This document shows, piece after piece, positions 61,564 to 64,000 of a stretch of 64,000 bases of DNA (the stretch's first letter is position 1; each line of letters begins with the position of its first letter). The translations under genes and the position numbers were made by a program. The DNA is from Limnanthes douglasii subsp. nivea. Taxonomy: Eukaryota; Streptophyta; Magnoliopsida; Brassicales; Limnanthaceae. The stretch lies in the NCBI GenBank assembly GCA_036936605.1, contig JAUPFV010000001.1, positions 33,613,900-33,677,899 of the forward strand. Reading direction: 5' to 3'. The notes beneath the pieces are model-generated. The model saw nothing but the letters and a program-made list of their open reading frames with translations. It made no database searches and had not been told where the DNA came from.

Positions 61564-62390
61564 ATCATAACATTAAGTTAGGGATATCCACCAATAATCA
61601 TCCAATATTAAACTTGTTTACAAATAACCACCCAAAGTTTGATAAAATGATAAATTAGTATTTATAGATTACCGCATGGTAATCCGAAATACACCTTAAC
61701 CATTTTGCTCTCTTATGTATTTTGTTTTTAAGTCATATCTTTCAAACCATAACTCTAAAAAAATAATCAAAAATATAATTGGTTTTATTCTTTAAAGCGC
61801 GCAAAACTAGATTCATGAAAGATATTTTTATTTGTTAGGTGCTTAATCACGTGTAATTGGGTTGCAAAATCTGGAAAAAGAAACTATGTTTAAGATGTGG
61901 AATTACGTGTAATTTAGTTGCTAAAAAGAAGCCATGTTCCAGTTACACAATTATGTGCAAATGTGTTGCATAAATAAGAAAAAGATACTTGCAGAAATTA
62001 AACTATGGTTGCTAAATAAGTCTTATTGTGTGAAAAACAACATATAACTTATTTTATGAAAATAAGTGTTAGTTGGATGTGAAACAACTCACTTTTTTAT
62101 AGCCGAAAAATATGTGCATTTTTGTGTTGAAAAAGCTTTAAAAAAATTACATGTGATGGAGTTGCAGAAATATGTGCAATTTGGTTGCTAAAAAATAACT
62201 ATGTCCCAGTTACAGAATTACGTGTAAATGTATTGCAAAATTAAAAATAGAATACTTGCAAAAATTAGACTTTGGATGGTAAATGAGTTTGATTGCGTGA
62301 AATAATAAATATAATTTTTTTTTTGTGAAAAAGTGTTAGTTTAGTGTGAAACAACAACTAGCTTTTTATAGTTACGAAAATATGTACAAA

Positions 62391-63334
62391 AAAATTTTGT
62401 GTGGAAACAATTTTTTTAATAAAAATAATTATTAATTAAACTATGTTCTAATTGCAAAAATACGTGCAATTTGGTTGCAAAATTTAAAAAAACAATCATG
62501 TTTTAGATGCAGAATTAGGTATAATTTGGTTGCTAAAGAACAACGCGTTCTTGTTGATGAATTATGTGTAATTTGGTTGAAAAAAACAAAGAAAAAAAAA
62601 TTGTTCAAAAATATCACTCAAAAATTTCGTTTTGTTAGCCTTTAAAAAAATAGAAATATATGTGTTTCTGAATTTTTTTTTTGAGTTAGATTTTAAAAAA
62701 TATAAAATTTTGATGATTAAAAATAACTAATTGTTAAGTTTGTACGTGTTTGTTTCATGAACATTGTTCTAACGTGTGATTTTCTATAAACTTCAAACCA
62801 AAATAGTTATCATGAATTGAACTTTTACCGAATTTTTGGTAACTTACCTTTTAAGTTATAACTTTGTCCGTAATTCAAAATTTTATTTTATCATTTACCT
62901 TTTTAACTTGCTTTTATATTATATTACAGCTCACAATATTTTATTACAAAATAAAACTGAAAAATATATTAGGTAATATTGTAACATTTGATATTTTATT
63001 TAAAAAAATCGCTTATTAATCGAAATTTCTAATATATATATAAAACTTGTAAAATCTATCTTTATTAAAAAGAATTATTTTTAGTGTCCACTTCGTCCAT
63101 CATTCAAACTTTTTTAACATTAATATGAACTTTTATTTTTGATTTTGTAAGTTTAAAAAACTAAAATTTAGATTATAAAAAACGAAATCCATGTTTTTAA
63201 ATAAAATTAGATTTTTATAGATTAATAAGTTGATTAGCGAGCTTATTAATCAACTAAAAAATCGTTAGAAAATTTGAATTATTGAAATCCACACATTAAT
63301 ATGTACGAATGTATTTTGTGTATTACTACATATA
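62391..63334. other. A+T-rich stretch, no gene seen
   Basis: Long A and T runs. A few more copies of the ACGTGCAATTTGGTTGC-like motif occur up to about 62585. Nothing else is recognised. Confidence 0.6.
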
Positions 63335-63743
63335 GGGTAAAAAACACTGTTAGTCTTCCATGTTTACCACTTGTATTAACATAGTTCTTTTCGTTAACTT
63401 CTGCATAAAACTCATCCTTTTCGCTTTAGAAATTTGCAAATATAGTCCTCCGCACATATAAACCATTAAAAAACTGACACGGGCACTTAAATTCTAAGTT
63501 TTGTATCACTTTTGGTTCCCAAATCCCAAATTTTGTATCACTTTTGGTCTCCAAATTTTAAGTTTTATATCACTTTTGGTCCTCAAATCCTAAGTTTTGT
63601 ATCACTTTTGGTCCCCAAAATATGTGGAGGGACTATTTGTACAAATTTTTAAAATGAAAAGGATGAGTTTTATGCAGAAGTAAACGAAATGGACTATGTT
63701 GGTACAAGTGATAAATATGGGACTAACAATGCTTTTTAGTATA
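63335..63743. mobile_element. Small transposon with ~120-bp terminal inverted repeats
   Basis: The left arm (about 63335-63459) and right arm (about 63620-63743) are inverted copies over about 120 bp with scattered mismatches, for example GTTTTATGCAGAAGT with its complement. The centre holds a 4 x 32-bp tandem repeat. Long terminal inverted repeats without coding suggest a non-autonomous Mutator-like or foldback element. The target duplication was not resolved, so the superfamily is uncertain. Confidence 0.75.
63489..63616 (+). repeat. 4 x 32-bp tandem repeat
   Basis: Units start at 63489, 63521, 63553 and 63585, exactly 32 bp each, of the form AAAT(N3)AAGTTTTGTATCACTTTTGGTC(N3)C. Identity is high, with a few substitutions per unit. 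It fills the centre of the inverted-repeat element. Confidence 0.95.
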
Positions 63744-63980
63744 GTAAAAATGTGAGTATATTTCATTTTGATCTACAAAATCTCTGGTACAATAAGAAAA
63801 AGCCACGTAGACAAAAACTGCAAGCGGGTTGCTGTAGTGCTGTAGTGCCCTAGTGGTGGTGGATCGTACAGAAGATCTGATTCTTATCAGTATCGTCGAG
63901 GGTACATCGCCATTTCCGTAATCGTCCGTCGAAACTTGGAGTCTCATCCCGGCGAGAAGAAAATAAGGATCTCCTTTCAT
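63723..63980 (-). CDS. Possible 5' end of a gene, product unknown
   Basis: ATG at 63980 opens 85 codons on the - strand (MKGDPYFLLAGMRLQVSTDD...). The first 50 or so codons (63830-63980) have a higher G+C content than anything nearby, like a plant first exon. The last part runs into the inverted-repeat transposon, so the true exon may end with a splice donor before 63745. No family is recognised. The upstream region lies outside the window. Confidence 0.3.
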   Translation of the reverse strand: MKGDPYFLLAGMRLQVSTDDYGNGDVPSTILIRIRSSVRSTTTRALQHYSNPLAVFVYVAFSYCTRDFVDQNEIYSHFYYTKKHC

Positions 63981-64000
63981 CGCCGTTGGTCTCTTCTTCT

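Larger units (their letters stand above)
58650..62390 (+). repeat. Direct tandem duplication of the element's 3' end and flank
   Basis: Unit A (about 58650-60390) and unit B (about 60391-62390) align along their length: the last internal 460 bp of Tat element 2, the polypurine tract, the LTR, the ATCAT duplication and about 825 bp of flanking DNA. Both stop matching near AGTTACGAA(T/A)ATATGTA. Since ATCAT and the same flank follow both LTRs, the duplication happened after insertion. Substitutions and small indels are frequent, so it is old. Unit B has gained a MITE. Confidence 0.82.

Noticed and set aside
63489..63616. Regular 32-bp repeats, and the 25-bp and 50-bp arrays, as a CRISPR array
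   Set aside because: Units are directly adjacent with no unique spacers, there are no cas genes, and the setting is a plant genome. They are ordinary tandem repeats.

Overview
The window is nuclear DNA from a flowering plant, probably a eudicot. One host gene is clear: an intron-rich casein kinase 1-like (CKL) gene at about 33.6-39.6 kb on the + strand. Nearly everything else is transposable-element sequence in layers, mostly decayed, plus A+T-rich intergenic DNA. No prokaryotic operons, CRISPR arrays or rRNA genes are visible. A 5' gene fragment may begin on the - strand at the right edge (about 63.7-64.0 kb).

Layout. (1) 1-10354: a complete but dead Ty3/gypsy element of the Tat/Retand type. 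Gag-pol is on the - strand and an extra antisense ORF (aORF) is on the + strand. (2) 10396-19987: a decayed chromovirus-like Ty3/gypsy element. A sister element (13051-17650) sits inside its reverse transcriptase gene with a perfect 5-bp target duplication, GTCGG. The inner element has lost its integrase core, and the start of its 3' LTR is inverted. (3) About 21.2-33.5 kb: two L1-type LINEs on the - strand. The left one is badly decayed. The right one (26910-33495) is nearly intact, has a 15-bp target duplication, and ends about 100 bp before the TATA box of the CKL gene. (4) 34333-39157: CKL coding region, 14 coding exons, 459 codons, no breaks. (5) 39.6-46.4 kb: A+T-rich intergenic DNA with a 25-bp repeat array and inverted copies, a tRNA-like relic, a short perfect inverted repeat, a tRNA-derived SINE with 7-bp target duplication, and a stretch of unrecognised decayed coding sequence. 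(6) 46386-59562: a second, much older Tat-type element on the + strand with 5-bp target duplication ATCAT. It also carries an antisense ORF, recognisably homologous to the first. A 2.1-kb hAT-like element has inserted into the aORF region and itself contains a 0.76-kb hAT-like element; both have 8-bp target duplications. (7) 58.65-62.39 kb: an old direct duplication of the 3' end of that element plus flanking DNA; the second copy holds a Stowaway-type MITE. (8) 63335-63743: a small transposon with about 120-bp terminal inverted repeats around an exact 4 x 32-bp tandem repeat.

The most interesting biology is the shared architecture of the two Tat-type elements. In both, gag-pol and the aORF are convergent. 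The gap between their 3' ends holds a cluster of perfect hairpins (three in one, a 4 x 50-bp array in the other). The aORF has its own TATA box with ACGT/G-box motifs upstream. This looks like a two-promoter, tail-to-tail transcription layout kept between distant families. Calls rest on reading motifs and aligning repeats by eye; no database search was made.
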